Assembly (NCBI GenBank): GCA_008508345.1
Contig: QNGE01001270.1
Span: 1 to 64,000, forward strand
Direction of reading: 5' to 3'
Source of the DNA: Paragonimus westermani
Taxonomy: Eukaryota; Platyhelminthes; Trematoda; Plagiorchiida; Troglotrematidae
DNA: 64,000 bases
Part shown: one piece after another, positions 36,689-48,654 of the stretch
Position numbering within the stretch: the first letter of the stretch is position 1
Layout of the letters: each line of letters starts with the position of its first letter
The notes under the pieces: generated by a model
Told to the model about the DNA's origin: nothing
Databases searched by the model: none
The model's input: the letters and a program-made list of their open reading frames with translations, nothing else
Made by a program: the position numbers and the translations under genes

Positions 36689-37287
36689 CTCAACATAAGC
36701 AACGTCAGAGAGACAGACGGGCAAACACATTGAACGAACTAGTCACCCAGAGGCCCACAGGTCCGACGTGCCTTCAGTGAAATGGAATTATCCATTCTAG
36801 ACGGTTATTAATCATTTGCACACTCAGTGCGCACAACTGATTTTCGATCAATCATTTGTTCATACCGGCATTTTTGTGAGGCTGTTGCAATCAACTGAGA
36901 GAAACCGGCATTATGTGGTCATAAAAGGTTGTTCGTGAACTTGACTCTGTCCTGGACTTAGTGAAATTTCCTAACCCACAGATTGGTTATCCATCCCACC
37001 CACTTAACTGTCCGGTTTAAAAAACCGTTTCACATTATTGTAAATTTGGTACTGGTTAATCGGTATGAAATGCCTGTCTACCAGGTTTTGCGTTCTGAAA
37101 GTTTCGGTCAAGTAATCAGTAGTTTGTAAATCTGTTTCGTTTCTGAATACAGCTTTTCATTGCTCAACGTTTAGTGAGGAAGTTATCGTGTTAGCACAGT
37201 CGGTTGGGGGAATGTTTGTGTGTGTGTCAGTATGGCCGTGTATCAGTGCATGACGTATGCCGTTCCTGCCGGTGGCTTTCAGGATGA
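36689..37287. other. Intergenic region between two divergent genes
   Basis: No exon was recognised on either strand. Because the minus-strand gene and the plus-strand ENPP gene point away from each other, upstream exons and promoters of both should lie here or further out. A TG-rich run is at about 37215-37230. Confidence 0.4.
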
Positions 37288-37603
37288 AACTCATGTCTAT
37301 TGCTCTTGGTCGTACCATTTGAGTTCACTTACGCTGTGTTTGGAGGGAACTCAGCCGCCTCTTCACTGAACGCACTGGTTCAAGTGGACACTACACCGTT
37401 CAGGCAACCAAATCGAACGACGAATCCTTTGTTAATTCTTCTGATAGACGGTCTACGATGGGACCTTTTGGATCAGTTTGAGGCAAAAACTAACAAAACT
37501 TTGTTCGGTTTTGCCAGGTTAAAACAACATGGTGGACACGTGAAGAGCATCACGCCTGTTTTTCCCACTGAATGCCATCCGAATTTGATCTCAATGCTGA
37601 CAG
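37288..37603 (+). CDS. ENPP-type phosphodiesterase, exon with catalytic start
   Basis: The frame opens with a hydrophobic signal-like stretch (CLLLLVVPFEFTYAVF), then LLILLIDGLRWDLLDQF. The Asp of LIDG is the first zinc ligand of the ENPP/alkaline phosphatase fold. HGGHVKSITPVFPTECHPNL and ISMLTG follow, matching the ENPP stretch Y.TKTFPNHY.IVTG. At the nucleophile position, usually Thr (Ser in ENPP6), the sequence has Cys. The exon ends at a donor (ACAG|gtaatt, 37604), and the next exon completes Gly-Leu-Tyr-Pro. No ATG heads this frame: TGA precedes it at 37285, and the ATG at 37284 is in another frame and stops after 12 codons. The start is therefore in an unseen exon or hidden by an indel. 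The enzyme is expected to be secreted or membrane-anchored and to cleave nucleotide or phospholipid phosphodiesters. Confidence 0.8.
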
Positions 37604-40127
37604 GTAATTGCACCTCGCGTTTGCAACCCATTGATTGATCTTGTTTTTTTTAAGCTTTGCATAAAAGTGGCCAATTCCAGTGATGCTACGAGCACAAAAC
37701 CCATATACCCCGTACCCAGACCACTGCTGTATTTTCTACCTAATGCCTTTCCATTTGTCCGCATCGTCGACAACAAAAGGAGGCCTATATAGCGAGACAG
37801 TTGCATTGCTAGTATTTCTCTTAATCACGAGCATAAAACTGTAGCATTAATGCAATATGGAAGTGGCCTACACGACTGGAGGAAATATGGTTAGTTCCGA
37901 GACAGACAACTACTTGAACCAATGTTGGTGTTTTTAAGATAATACAAACAATCTAAGTTTTTAATCACACAACGATGCCAGTTTTTTGGGGTCATTAACG
38001 AGATCTTCTTCCGTGGTGTGCCTTTCAACGAGCGTGGTTCTATTCGCCTTACACGCTGTGTTGCCGTTGCTCGCCACGTCATCGCACGAATCACTTACCG
38101 GGATATGTGTTCAGCCATTTCTTGTGTGCATCCAATTATTCTGTGGACCTGATCGTCGCTGTAGCTACAGGTGAACTAATGTGTTACGTGGGATAACATT
38201 TCGGTGGGGTTCAATTCTTAGCTAACTGAACAACACTCCAAGGTGATAGCACCAAACGTTGTTCAGCTGTAGGTTGTGCGAATCAAGACGGGCTTTAGTT
38301 TTTAAATAATGGCAGATACGACATGGTTACCTCAGAAAATCACCCTGGGAATGTTCAGTATTCGTTCCTTCAATGTAAACCCTACCTTTATCGGTTTCTG
38401 TTACGATATATACACGTATGTCGATATATGTGTATGTATGTAAAGTATTTAAGAAAGGCACATACTGAGTAGTGAGCGGTTTGTAATGATGTTTCAACTT
38501 CATACTAGGATCCGTTTTCAAACAAGTATATATAACGTGTATATGTGAATACTATACTCGATCATGAGGCTTCCGCCGCACAGCTCTGGTGGAGTCAGCA
38601 TCAGATCGTCGATTTGAGTTCTGAATCTCTTGTTGCATCTCCATCTGATGGTAATATTCTTCGTTTGTCTCGTTGACGACACAGTTTGTCATCTTATATA
38701 ACGCACAGCGCGCTAGTGGAACGTACGGAAAAGGGCGATTCACGCGGTGAACCCAACGGCAATTTTCAGCGTTGAGAAGGACGGGATGCTGAGAACGATA
38801 ATTGATATTTACTGTGTATGACTTGTTAACAAACGAACTGACGCTGCAACGCTGACAACGCATGCGGACACACGTTAACCGTACAAAGTAGTGTTTGGGT
38901 TCGTTGTTTATTATTGTATTATTGTAATGAGTGTCTGATACTAAACAGTCTCCCATAACAAGTGTATTTTTCTGTCGGGATAGTCATCCGCTTCTGTTTG
39001 CTTGCGTCTTGTCCCTCAACCTTCTGGAATTCCACTTGGTGTCATCTCTGTGCATGTGGATTCCTCCAACAGTCCTTCATGTTCTCTACCTTATTTGATG
39101 AAGCTTCGGAATATTCTTTGCCAAAGTGGCCAGATCGCCTTCTCATGGTCTGACACGTATGTAGCAGGCGCCAAATGGGACGTCGGTCATATGGGAGTCT
39201 GATCACATGAAAATGAGTTATTGTCGGTTCCTTCCATCACTGATAGTCGGGAAGGTGACCCCGCAAGTGTAATGTTGACTAGAAGGTGTTACATATTCGA
39301 TTCTTTAGGCTTTCAACGATTACGTAACATCGGACCAGTGCTTCAGTCTGATTGCACAATTGAAACGTAGGCTGATCCTATGGCTTCGTCAAAGCCATTT
39401 CGCTTACTTTTGTGTTCACTTTGTTTGTATAACAATTTCAAACAAAACACCGTCATTTTCTTCCTGAGAAAATATGTTGTTTGATTGCCAAAAGTGGGTT
39501 GATAATTAGAGAGATTTCGCTAAGACTCATGAATGATCGTATTATTTCGTGACAGAATGCATGTAACCAGTATTGGAGGGCCAGCGCGGTTGTCAGTTTA
39601 TGAGATATCTGCAAGCTATGTCGTTGATTTTGGATTGCTACCATCTCATGTGTAACACTGGTAATATAAAAAGGCAGACAGCCGGAATAGTCTGGTTAAC
39701 ATCTGTGCTGATACGTTGCATGTTCTTCTTCTCGGTGGAAATCCCTGATGTCACGTTAATAGCACATATAGTGGCCGCTTGGATTTTTGATACCCGAAAC
39801 CGGTCCCCATCAGGCAAACTGTCAGTGCTGACCTAATTCCTTTCTCATTCTCAGACGGTTTGTTCAAAATAAGGTTACTCTGCATTATCTGTATAGTGGT
39901 GACCTTACTTCTCATATGTACATAAACGTAATTATGAGGCAAAATTCACTAAATTTATTTCGTGTACCTTGTGCTTCCTTGTTACGCAACGTTTGGTTCA
40001 TCGATCGGACACAGCCTCTGATGCCTCACATGCACACTTAATATGTATCAAGCGATCCCTTTTTATACCTACCGAGATCATGTGCTGGGGACTGAGTTCA
40101 ACGCACCATCCTCATTTTTCGTTACAG
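37604..40127 (+). other. 2.5-kb intron of the ENPP-type gene
   Basis: Begins GTAATT and ends GTTACAG. It contains an R5 repeat copy at 38440-38512 and no recognised coding sequence. Frames on both strands in it (38552-38956, 39573-39836) lack motifs. Confidence 0.7.
38440..38512 (-). repeat. R5 repeat copy inside the ENPP intron
   Basis: Reverse complement of 14768-14835 with substitutions: ATCCTAGTATGAAGTTGAAA on the minus strand against ATCCTAGTGTGGATTTGAAA. Flanked by TA/TG-rich sequence at 38400-38440, like the first copy. Confidence 0.6.
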
Positions 40128-40261
40128 GGCTGTACCCCGTCGATCATGGTGCCATCTTCAATCAGTTGTACGATACGAATCGGAATGAATCGTTCAGCTA
40201 TCACATGGATGAGCGACTCAACCGCACGATACCCGACCTGTTGAGGACAAAACTCGCCCAG
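40128..40261 (+). CDS. ENPP-type phosphodiesterase, following exon
   Basis: After acceptor GTTACAG, GG joins the G left from the previous exon to give Gly, then LYPVDHGAIFNQLYDTNRNE and SFSYHMDERLNRTIPDLLRT. This matches the ENPP stretch TGLYPESHGI..N.MYDP..N.SF directly after the nucleophile region. Length 134 nt (two bases plus 44 codons) ending CAG|gttagt, phase 0. The fit of motif, phase and both splice sites makes the two-exon model strong. Later exons carrying the remaining metal ligands (the second Asp and the His residues) were not recognised downstream to 42.2 kb. Confidence 0.85.
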
Positions 40262-42266
40262 GTTAGTAATCATAGATGTTCGATTGGGATGGCGTGTGCT
40301 AAGTTTTCTCCTGATTTTAGCAATAATGACCACCGGACTGTTTATAGCTTTAGTAGTCATGGGAACGTTGTTGGGAGTATTGAGTGGATTAATTCAATCT
40401 ATTCTATTCCACGATAGTCTACTGTTTTTAAGTGTGTATCACACTGCTCAACAAAATTTTATCGCTTACCGTACACATTGGCACTAAGAAAGACTACTGG
40501 TTTAAGCTCATTGAGCGGTTTCCCAGATGGGTTTCAAAAAGACTACTCTCGTGTATTTGGTTGTTCACTGAGCATGTAATCTATATCGCAAACGTTTAAT
40601 CACCAACCAGTGTGATGTCATCAACAAATAAAGGTTTAAACCTACGCGCTCAAAGCCCTCCAGCTTTATGGTTTGTCCATTCCGAACTGAATTATGTAGC
40701 ACACTTGTTTCATGTTACTCAGACGATGACGGAGTAAACCAAGTTCACTATGTAAATAGGTATTATGCAATAGAAACGTTAGTTTAGTTTTCTAACGTTC
40801 CCGCCAGAATGCCCATTGAACCCCAGAGAAAAGCAATGACAAACAACTGTTTTCCATACCCTATCATCAAATCATCACAATCACGCTTGTTGGGCAATTT
40901 TTTCCGGTCTATGGAAACGGAAATGCGATAATTAGAATGTCATTAGTTAACGGCGAACCTCGCAAAATTTCCAAAAACCATGATATACCGTTAATGTTGG
41001 TGACTTGTCATTTGGGCGGTTTTGATCGCACTTAATTGGAGTTCCAAAACGTCCAACATTAATCCAGTGGTGTTCCACCTAATTTGTTTCGGTGATCATA
41101 TGCTGTTCATCTGTACTGATGTTGTGACCGCAAAAGACGCTTGGCCTGCGAAATTGTTTATTGCATAAAGTCCCGTACAGGTTATGTTACATCATAGGAC
41201 CACGAACGCGTATACTCCATACGCGCACACCATACTACTCGCAAACGAAGCAGTCTGTTATACATCACTAGTATCTGATGTATTGTTGTAAGAGTTAGCT
41301 GTTCGTTAGTGTTTCTCTTTTGGACTTGCTAGTGATAGCTGACTCATGACAACCATCCAGTTGCACACAGGTGACTGTAGCTGTCTACCTATCGCATATA
41401 TTACTATGACTTTGGATCACCTCACTGGGCCGTTATGTAATATTTCATGCGTTACGTCACATACTACATTCTACACACTAGGTTGCATATGGACTGGGCA
41501 CTGCCCGTGTCTAACTGGGGACAGGGGAGGCAGTCGGCTCTCATTTGCACAACGGTGTGATTCGTAGGGGGCATCACAACTGGTGCGTGAAGACTGCAAT
41601 TTTTGGGGGAACTTTCTGACTTTATATGATCATAATACGCATCCACACAAAAAAGTCAGACATAAGAGAGACACTGCCAAAGCTTGATCTGTAACGCAAG
41701 GTCAGCAGTGTGTTGGTAGGAAGGATTTTCAGTCCTGGGCGTCACTAATTGCATATCGAGCCACAGTTGCCTCGAGCGCTTGTGTGTAAGTTCGGACAGT
41801 TCGATGGTGCATCTGATATGTCTTATACCCTCTGGTCATTAGAATCCTCGGAGCTTTGCGAGTTGAAGGAAGCTGGCAGTGCATATATGCATCTGACTGG
41901 GTTAGATAGTGTGGAAAGGACAAGTATTTTGTGAGACGGATCCATTCTTCATACCCCCACAGATCGCATGAAGTGTGACATGAACGTTGCAAAACTCGTA
42001 CGAAAATGCAATCTGCGAACCAAAAAGCAAACGTATGCCTGTGTGTCCATTGAAAACATGGCAGTGTTACGGTTGGTTGCTTTTTCGCACTTAAATGTGT
42101 CTGATGTTTGGCAATTAACAGGGTTTCCATGTGTTTGGGAAACAGGTAATTTCTACCATTCCCACTCACACTGGGCGCTGAATTTCAATCCGTGCGGTTG
42201 CTGGTCTCTAATCAATGAAGAGGCTTTGGGGATTATCGCCGATTTGTGTAGTTACCTTAGACATAC
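40262..42266. other. Downstream of the ENPP exons; no exon recognised
   Basis: Apart from the hammerhead-like repeat at 40583-40625, nothing is assigned. A possible small exon (acceptor TTTTCAG at about 41732, donor GTAAGT at about 41787) has no recognisable ENPP content. The frame 41968-42270 is open but unassigned. Confidence 0.4.
40583..40625 (-). repeat. PLE-type terminal motif, hammerhead-like (copy 2)
   Basis: The minus strand reads TTGATGA, C, ATCAC, loop, GTGAT, TAAACGTTTGCGATA, matching copy 1 at 8095-8145 in order. The ATCAC/GTGAT hairpin is a perfect 5 bp here, but the GAAA has become TAAA. Both copies look inactive. Confidence 0.45.
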
Positions 42267-42500
42267 TGTGGTGGATTGCCAGGTCGGGGGTGCGAGTTTT
42301 CGAACGCTCGGCCGAATACCTCAACGTGGGGGGGAGGTACGTTCGAAAACCTGCCGCGATCGGATCAAGGCCAACGTGCGCGACCGGATGAGTCATCGCT
42401 CGACTAGATCGGACCAACGGGCGAGGCAGGGCAGGCGAAATACGACAGACGGCCAGATCGGAGGCGTGGTTTTTCCAACATTCAGAGGAACATCTCGACA
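42267..42500 (-). mobile_element. Truncated LTR1 copy, minus strand
   Basis: Starts TGTGGTGGATTGCCAGG, the reverse complement of the LTR1 end, and follows 12257 back to about 12025, ending after CATCTCGACAC. The other half of the LTR is missing. The 218-codon plus frame 41968-42624 runs through it and is therefore not a gene. Confidence 0.85.
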
Positions 42501-42987
42501 CATTGGCCGGCTGGACAGAAAGGCCCCACTGTCACACCTCCCAGTCTTATTCCTTCGGGTTTACACTGGATATGTGGTGTGTTGGTGGAACTGCAATTGG
42601 TGCAGCGCAAGCCAGTTGCAGTGATGGATAAGCGCAGGCGTCCATTGGCTTCGGTCACTGTGACAGGCTAATCCGAATCGGATGCCGCCAACCATGGCCT
42701 TTATCAACCAGTGTATATCATGTGATAGATATTCGCGGATACATTTTAAATTTTTGCGCAAGAACGGACTCAAATCCACTACATCAACAGACTTGCGGAA
42801 TCTTACTTGCAAACTGTCACTTTGGAATTAGCTCGATTACGCTCAACTCATCAAAAGTTATCCTCCCTGGTTGACAGTATTAATCCATTCTGTTGCATTA
42901 CCTTCGCGCTGTTCGTTTGTTCAGTACTAAAGAAAACTAGACAGTCCCACCGGTAGGAGGCTGCAACTATCGACCCCCAATGAGGAT
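42501..42987. other. No recognisable feature
   Basis: Sequence between the truncated LTR1 and the PLE; no motif seen. It may hold the PLE 5' end. Confidence 0.4.
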
Positions 42988-44845
42988 ATGATATCAACCT
43001 GTGCTCCTAATCTGGATCATTATGTCAGGAATTTAACGGCACGTTCAGTGAACAGAATTAGAATTCAAGCATTTTCGATTAATCTCGGGTTTTGCATTCC
43101 GCCATTCAGTATTTCTGATATTCACGTGGAGACGCAGTTTGTGCTTTTATGTGATCAGTTGAAAACCCTAGAGCTCACATCTAATGTTGTAGCTAGTTGG
43201 TTCAAAGTTAAACCGATCGATTTGACTCATCAGTACGGACGTATGCCAATCAAGCAAAATTGCCTATTGAGCGGAGCGCGTGTACATTCCAGTAAACAGT
43301 TAAGGAAAGATCCGAACATTATCATCTTACCGCCGGACAAGGGCTCCGATGTAGCCAAACTGAATCAGACCGACTATATCGCTACGATGTCACAAATTCC
43401 GGCAGGCCGCTCAAAATTCCGTCTGGATGCTAAACATAAAGATTTCACTCTAGCTGTTGAATAGAAAGTCACCGACTATCACCGGAACCTAAAAATGGGT
43501 GGCTTGATTTATGAAAAAACCTACCATGAACTCTCACCCAAAGGATCTCAGATACCCAAAGTGTATACCTTGGCCGAAACTCATAAACCAGGCATACCTT
43601 TGAGATGTATACTATCGATGGTCAGCTCGTCGTACCATAAACGGACGCAGTGACTCGTCCGGTTGCTGAAACCACTATGCAAAATGATTGCTGAGCATAA
43701 CCCGAAAGGCACATTTATTTTGTTAATTCCTTAAAATATCTCAAACTAAAGGACAAGATAATGGTATTTTTATGTAAAATTACTCTTTACAAATGTTACG
43801 CTAACCGAAGTGATATTGAGTATTCATGGCTTTACAGAAATTCGTAAGCTCTTGTACCTGTGTACTATGAATATCCAGTTTTTAATCAATGGTAAGTTCT
43901 ATCGACAAATTGACGGCTTAGCAATGGGATGTCCACTGGGGCCGATACTCGTTGATATTCTCATGGCGTATATAGAAAGACAAGCAGCAGCAGTTATTCA
44001 GCCCACAACGTTGTATAAGCAATATGTTGATGACATATTTTGTGTGTGACTCAAGAAACGATGTTGACCAACTCTGTGCACAACTGAATAGTCTACATCT
44101 GAACGTTGCGTTCACCACAGAAGTTCAGGAGAACAATAAACTTGCCTTCTTAGATGCGGAAATGTCTGTGAACGATGATAGATCCGTCACGAGAACAGTG
44201 CATAGGAAGCTCACTTAGACGGGGCAGAATATTCACTTCGAAAGTTTAACATCAATATCGCTCGAACGTGGTCTCGTTCGAACCCACTTCAGTAGGGTTC
44301 GCAGAATTTGCTCCCCCAGGACGATCGAGGAGGAATCAGCTTTTATTCACCAAACACTGGTGCACAACGGGTACCCCGCGCACCTTATCTAGAAATACGC
44401 TACAGAAAGGTCGAAACGGTCAACATCGAAAACAGTGTTCCGCAACCCCGTGTATATAACACTGTCATACAGGGGTGAGGATGTGACCAGCCTCATGTAA
44501 CGTAGGCTAAACTGTGCCCTCAGAGCTGTGTACAACGGGGCAGAATGCAGACCAATCATGCAGATGACATGGCTGCTTAACACACCGAGGAAAGACCCAA
44601 GCAACTCATTCGCCACATCCAACTCGCACTTGTGGAGTCAAGTACATCGACCGACCGATGAGCTTGCTTGGGACATGACATTTGGAGGAAGCGGAACACG
44701 TAATTCAAGTGGAGAAGGTTTTTCGTGTGTCGTGTGACCCGATCAATAGACACATTTCGCTTTTTACTGAGATCGTTGCGAGACACCGCTACAAACCCTC
44801 TTGTGTACAGACTCAACTGTTAGTTAACCTATCACTATCATGGTG
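42988..44845 (+). mobile_element. Nearly full-length decayed Penelope-like element
   Basis: In order: an N-terminal region ending LRKDPNIIILPPDKGSDVAK and LNQTDYI (typical PLE segment ADKG...NRTDY), a TAG at 43462, then SQIPKVYTLAETHKPGIPLR and CILSMVSSSYH (fingers), a TGA, a corrupted motif A, RKLLYLCTMNIQFLINGKFY, RQIDGLAMGCPLGP (motif B) and LYKQYVDDIFCV with an intact YVDD (43810-44048). After a frameshift follow LAFLDAEMSVN and LVRTHFSRVRRIC. The GIY-YIG domain is degraded (CGVKYIDRP for C..YIGRT). The end near 44843 reads KPSCVQTQLLVNLSL, the usual PLE C-terminal close. At least four stops or shifts. It is from a different subfamily than the copy at 27-28 kb, judged by divergence. Confidence 0.9.
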
Positions 44846-45219
44846 TTGAGAGTTTGCAGTCATGATTTCATGTTATTCGTTAAGTTGTTATCATTTGAAT
44901 GTGTTGGTTATGCCGTTTACATAAATTTATTTCGTTGTCTTGTCTTAAGCTTGAACTATCTATCAGCTATCTATCAGCTTCCGTTTAGTTCCGCGTGTTT
45001 ACACTGCAAGATCGATGTTGCCTACAGCGTAAGTTTCTTGCTCGACCAGTTTGTTTGTATTCTATGTCAACCCATTCGAATATGGCTGGTTTTGTGTGCT
45101 ATTCCTATCGCCAGTGGGTCATCCTTATTGTACGCTGTTTTAAACTGATGTTTGCTAATTGATCACAGTCCGTGTATCGTACCGGAAGAATACATCCTAC
45201 GTAACTTTACTTGTGTGTC
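44846..45219. other. PLE downstream flank
   Basis: No motif recognised between the PLE end and repeat R6. The open frame 44840-45148 is hydrophobic and unassigned. Confidence 0.4.
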
Positions 45220-45625
45220 CTAAACGTATTCTGACTCTCCCTATTTGGACTCTAACGCATGCTGGTTCTCAGACCAGTGTTACCACTCGAGCACCGAAAC
45301 GTGCGTGTGACCGCTCGGGTGTTGTCGATCGTGGACCCTGCTGTCCGAAACACTGGAACAGTGGGACCGAGCAGCTCGACTGGAAATTCGCGCACATCTG
45401 CCCCACTCACAGCCAGCTAATCTAGCTGTCGTTTCAACGGTGTGTTGTGTCCGTTCGCTCACCTGACTCGGTTAGCGGACGTGTGTTGTTGGTGTGAATT
45501 GTGTTGAGGCTAGAAAAAAATAACCATTCGGACGTGTTGCTCACGCGCCAAACGATGAATGTTAATTATGGTGTGCCTTTTGGTTTGGATTTGAATTCTG
45601 GAGCTGGATACATAATTATGGGGCC
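45220..45625 (+). repeat. Interspersed repeat R6, copy 2
   Basis: Reverse complement of 34550-34935. The match includes GTGTTGTCGATCGTGGACC, CCCACTCACAGCCAGCTAAT (with one indel) and CATTCGGACGTGTTGCTCAC. Ends are not sharply defined and I see no target duplication. Confidence 0.75.
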
Positions 45626-46139
45626 TACTGTAATTTATGCCAGTTTTACTAAGACTAAAATCTACGTGGAGACAAGATTTCACCTTGCAGAAAGACGTGT
45701 ATCAACTCCTGGAAAAAGAGTCGATTCGCCAAACAGTACAGGTTGTCCACGATCATCCTCATTAACGAGGATGATAGCGGTGTGATCAACCAGTTCAGTG
45801 GCGTTAATCACTGAGGGCGCAACAGAGGGATATTCGCTGGGCTTTGATGTATCACTTAATGTCATACCATCAAGTTCATTCAAGAAGGCTAATTTAGTCG
45901 AACTAAATACACAGCGGAAGATGTGGATTGATGTGATGATGGACTTCAAAAGAGTGCCAACTTTCAAGCTATGGATTCAGAGAATGACTAGCATTTATGG
46001 ACTTTACATTCTGGTTGTTAACCGTGGTGCTGATGAGTTTCATCGTGATTAACCACTGTGAATCTGCACGAGTTAGCTGGATACGACGTTTCTCATTGGT
46101 GGTCCTGTTTTTGATGGAATTTCCGGTCGTATGTCAGGA

Positions 46140-48106
46140 GTCGTCAGTTTATATGTGGTTACAGATACTGTTTCCAGTCCGAGAGATTCCGTTGACCATA
46201 CTTGGTGAATGAGTGGCAGTACAAGACCGATTAGGTCACATAAACGCGACTGTTCCAGTAGGAGAACCGCTAGACTGGATCAGTCAGTTTGTCATAACTT
46301 TGAAGAAGCCAAATGATATCAGTCTGTGCGTCAACTACTAGCCACCTGATAAGGTGTATTTGTGACGGTATCAATCATCAATCGTATTCAACCGGAACCG
46401 CGCGAAGGTCGATTTTTTATTGTTCAGGGTTGTTTAACCTGTAGCCTTCCAAGTGTTGTTTAACAGAACCACCTGGTACTCATTTCAATGCCACCGAGCA
46501 GGCTGGAGCCCGTCTTGCCCCAACCCTTTCTTCTCTTGGTTGTTGCCGTTAGTCCCAGTCTAGGCTAGATATGACCACTTATCACATTTCCAGACATTCC
46601 TGGATGTATATGGTTTGTTTTTCAGATCCTACCGTTTTCTTTCAGTTTGAAGTCTGTTGGACTACATTTCTATTGCTACTCAGGACGGCGTTCTGGACCG
46701 TCGGTGGACGAGGCTTAAGCACGTGCATGCGCTCATTACATGAAGAGTGCTCGTGGCTATTGTTCACTACGTTTGAATATTCACTCGTCAGTGTAAATTC
46801 CAGTTCGCCGGCCGCTTGAGTGATGAACAAAAACAATGACCCCTGCGATTAAGGGAAGCTGAATGAGGGTAAAGCAATAGAGCAAAATACCGTGAAAATT
46901 TTCTTGAGGCAGTGCTCCGCAAGTAGTTCAATCTGGCCGTGTGCATCCCGCGCCAACAGCCACAGCAGAGTTAGAAAAGGAGATCCTACGGGTTGTTTAC
47001 TCCTGCACACTGCACATAACACGTAGGATTAGAAGGGTTAAACTACCCCCATCCCTACAAATCCTCCTGTGCGATCGGCCAAAAAGCAGATTTAAGGATA
47101 ACGTGTTACACAAGTCACGTCACGACCTCTCCGAAATAACCAATAGAATTGAAGACAAGTAAAGCCAATAAAATTGAGGGCAGTTACAGCCAATGAAATT
47201 GACGTTAGTTTTTGTAGACTTCATGGGGTATCAAGACTAAAGTCCGCAGATATTTCTAACACGTTGCATAGGTCATGCGAAGAAGTGAAGGTCCAATAAA
47301 AAGAGGTCACCTCTCGCGAACATTCCATAATGTCAGGCGAACACACGATAGACTCCGAGAAGATAAATAGATGTCGTCATGTCACTAGTTCTTGATGGTT
47401 TGAAAACGGTATCACGATTGAATGGTATGGTCAATAGTTTGAGTTGATTTCTTCAAAACGTGTCCACATTTTGACCCGTAAAAGACCACTATGGAATTGG
47501 AAGGAAGAACAACAGACAGCATTGTCTAAATTAAGATGAGCTGTTGCTGAGTCTCCCACATTGAATTACTACAATCTAGCACTCTCTTTAATTAATCTGT
47601 GTGATAGCGGTAAAAACCGGCCTGGTTGACAGTGGTATTACAGAACGGTGGACTGAGAGACCAGCGAATTAGCAACCTTTCATCCACAGAATGGAGCCAT
47701 GCGTGAACTAAGAAGGAACTGTTAGCAATGATATTCACACTGCAGTAGTTTGACACGTATACTTTTGATCGGAAAACAATGGTTCATACTGGTAAGAAAT
47801 CGTTAGTTCCAATAGTGAGCAAAACCGTTATCCATTGCACCGAGGAAGCCACATATAATGCTAACCAGAATGTTAAAATATGACGTCGAATCGACCTATT
47901 AGCCAAGAACTCAGATGCACAAAGGTAACACGTTGTCGAGAGCTTGTGGGAAAGGTTCCTCTTTCGAAGAGCTTCATTTTGACACTATTGTGGCTATAGA
48001 TCACACTATGATGGAAATCGTCCTAACCACATACCTAAAAGAAGCAACGGCACCAGACACTGCGTTACAACGTCCGGCTGAAACAATTAGAAACGGATGG
48101 TCATAT
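46140..48106 (+). mobile_element. Ty3/gypsy pol remnant (RT start to RNase H)
   Basis: The RT start is at 46170-46330: PVREIPLTILGE, a stop, then INATVPVGEPLDWISQFVIT and LKKPNDISLCVNY, as in gypsy RT (A..P.PVTEPTDWVS...KK.NG..R.C.D). RT motifs with the catalytic Asp residues were not found between 46340 and 47400. At 47440-47790 the RT/RNase H junction is clear: LTRKRPLWNWKEEQQTALSK, then AESPTLNYYN, then STEWSHA and KKELLAMIFTLQ. The RNase H end (LKYDVESTY, a stop, TLSRACG) lies at 47870-47950. At least five stops. The frame runs to 48106, where a LTR1 copy begins. The enzyme would copy element RNA to DNA; this copy is dead. Confidence 0.85.
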
Positions 48107-48376
48107 TGTAGCGAGAAGGCGTCCAATAAAGCACAATCTTTATTGTCCAAATCGCTAGTCACATGCAACGCGCGCTCTCTCGTTTATGAGTCGCAATTCC
48201 AACCCGCAGCACCCCCCGGTTTCCGTTCACACGTCGTGTGCACTTCTAACCGGTTTACGTGCGTGACCGGTGCCTTCTATCGGAGGGTTTTTCGCTTGCC
48301 ATTCCTCGTCTGTTTGTCCGATTCCGTTGCGCGATGGCTCGTCCGGCTGCTCGTGCTGTCCGCCATCCACCCAGTG
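48107..48376 (+). mobile_element. LTR1 copy inserted in gypsy pol, cut by gap
   Basis: Starts TGTAGCGAGAAGGCGTCC and matches 11730-11999 with few differences until CACCCAGTG, where the N run begins. It interrupts the pol frame, so it inserted after pol was in place. The long open frames across it and the gap are artefacts. Confidence 0.85.
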
Positions 48377-48628
48377 NNNNNNNNNNNNNNNNNNNNNNNN
48401 NNNNNNNNNNNNNNNNNNNNNNNNNNNNNNNNNNNNNNNNNNNNNNNNNNNNNNNNNNNNNNNNNNNNNNNNNNNNNNNNNNNNNNNNNNNNNNNNNNNN
48501 NNNNNNNNNNNNNNNNNNNNNNNNNNNNNNNNNNNNNNNNNNNNNNNNNNNNNNNNNNNNNNNNNNNNNNNNNNNNNNNNNNNNNNNNNNNNNNNNNNNN
48601 NNNNNNNNNNNNNNNNNNNNNNNNNNNN
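48377..48628. other. Assembly gap (252 N)
   Basis: A run of N that replaces the second half of the LTR1 copy; its length is close to the 258 bp missing from the LTR. Confidence 0.95.
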
Positions 48629-48654
48629 CACACACACACACACACACACACACA
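48629..48654 (+). repeat. (CA)n microsatellite at the gap edge
   Basis: Twelve or more CA units directly after the N run. Confidence 0.9.

Noticed and set aside
41732..41790. Third ENPP exon between TTTTCAG and GTAAGT
   Set aside because: None of its three frames resembles the ENPP segment expected after the previous exon.
41968..42624. 218-codon plus-strand open frame
   Set aside because: Its second half is the truncated minus-strand LTR1 copy (42267-42500), so the openness reflects the GC-rich LTR and not a protein.
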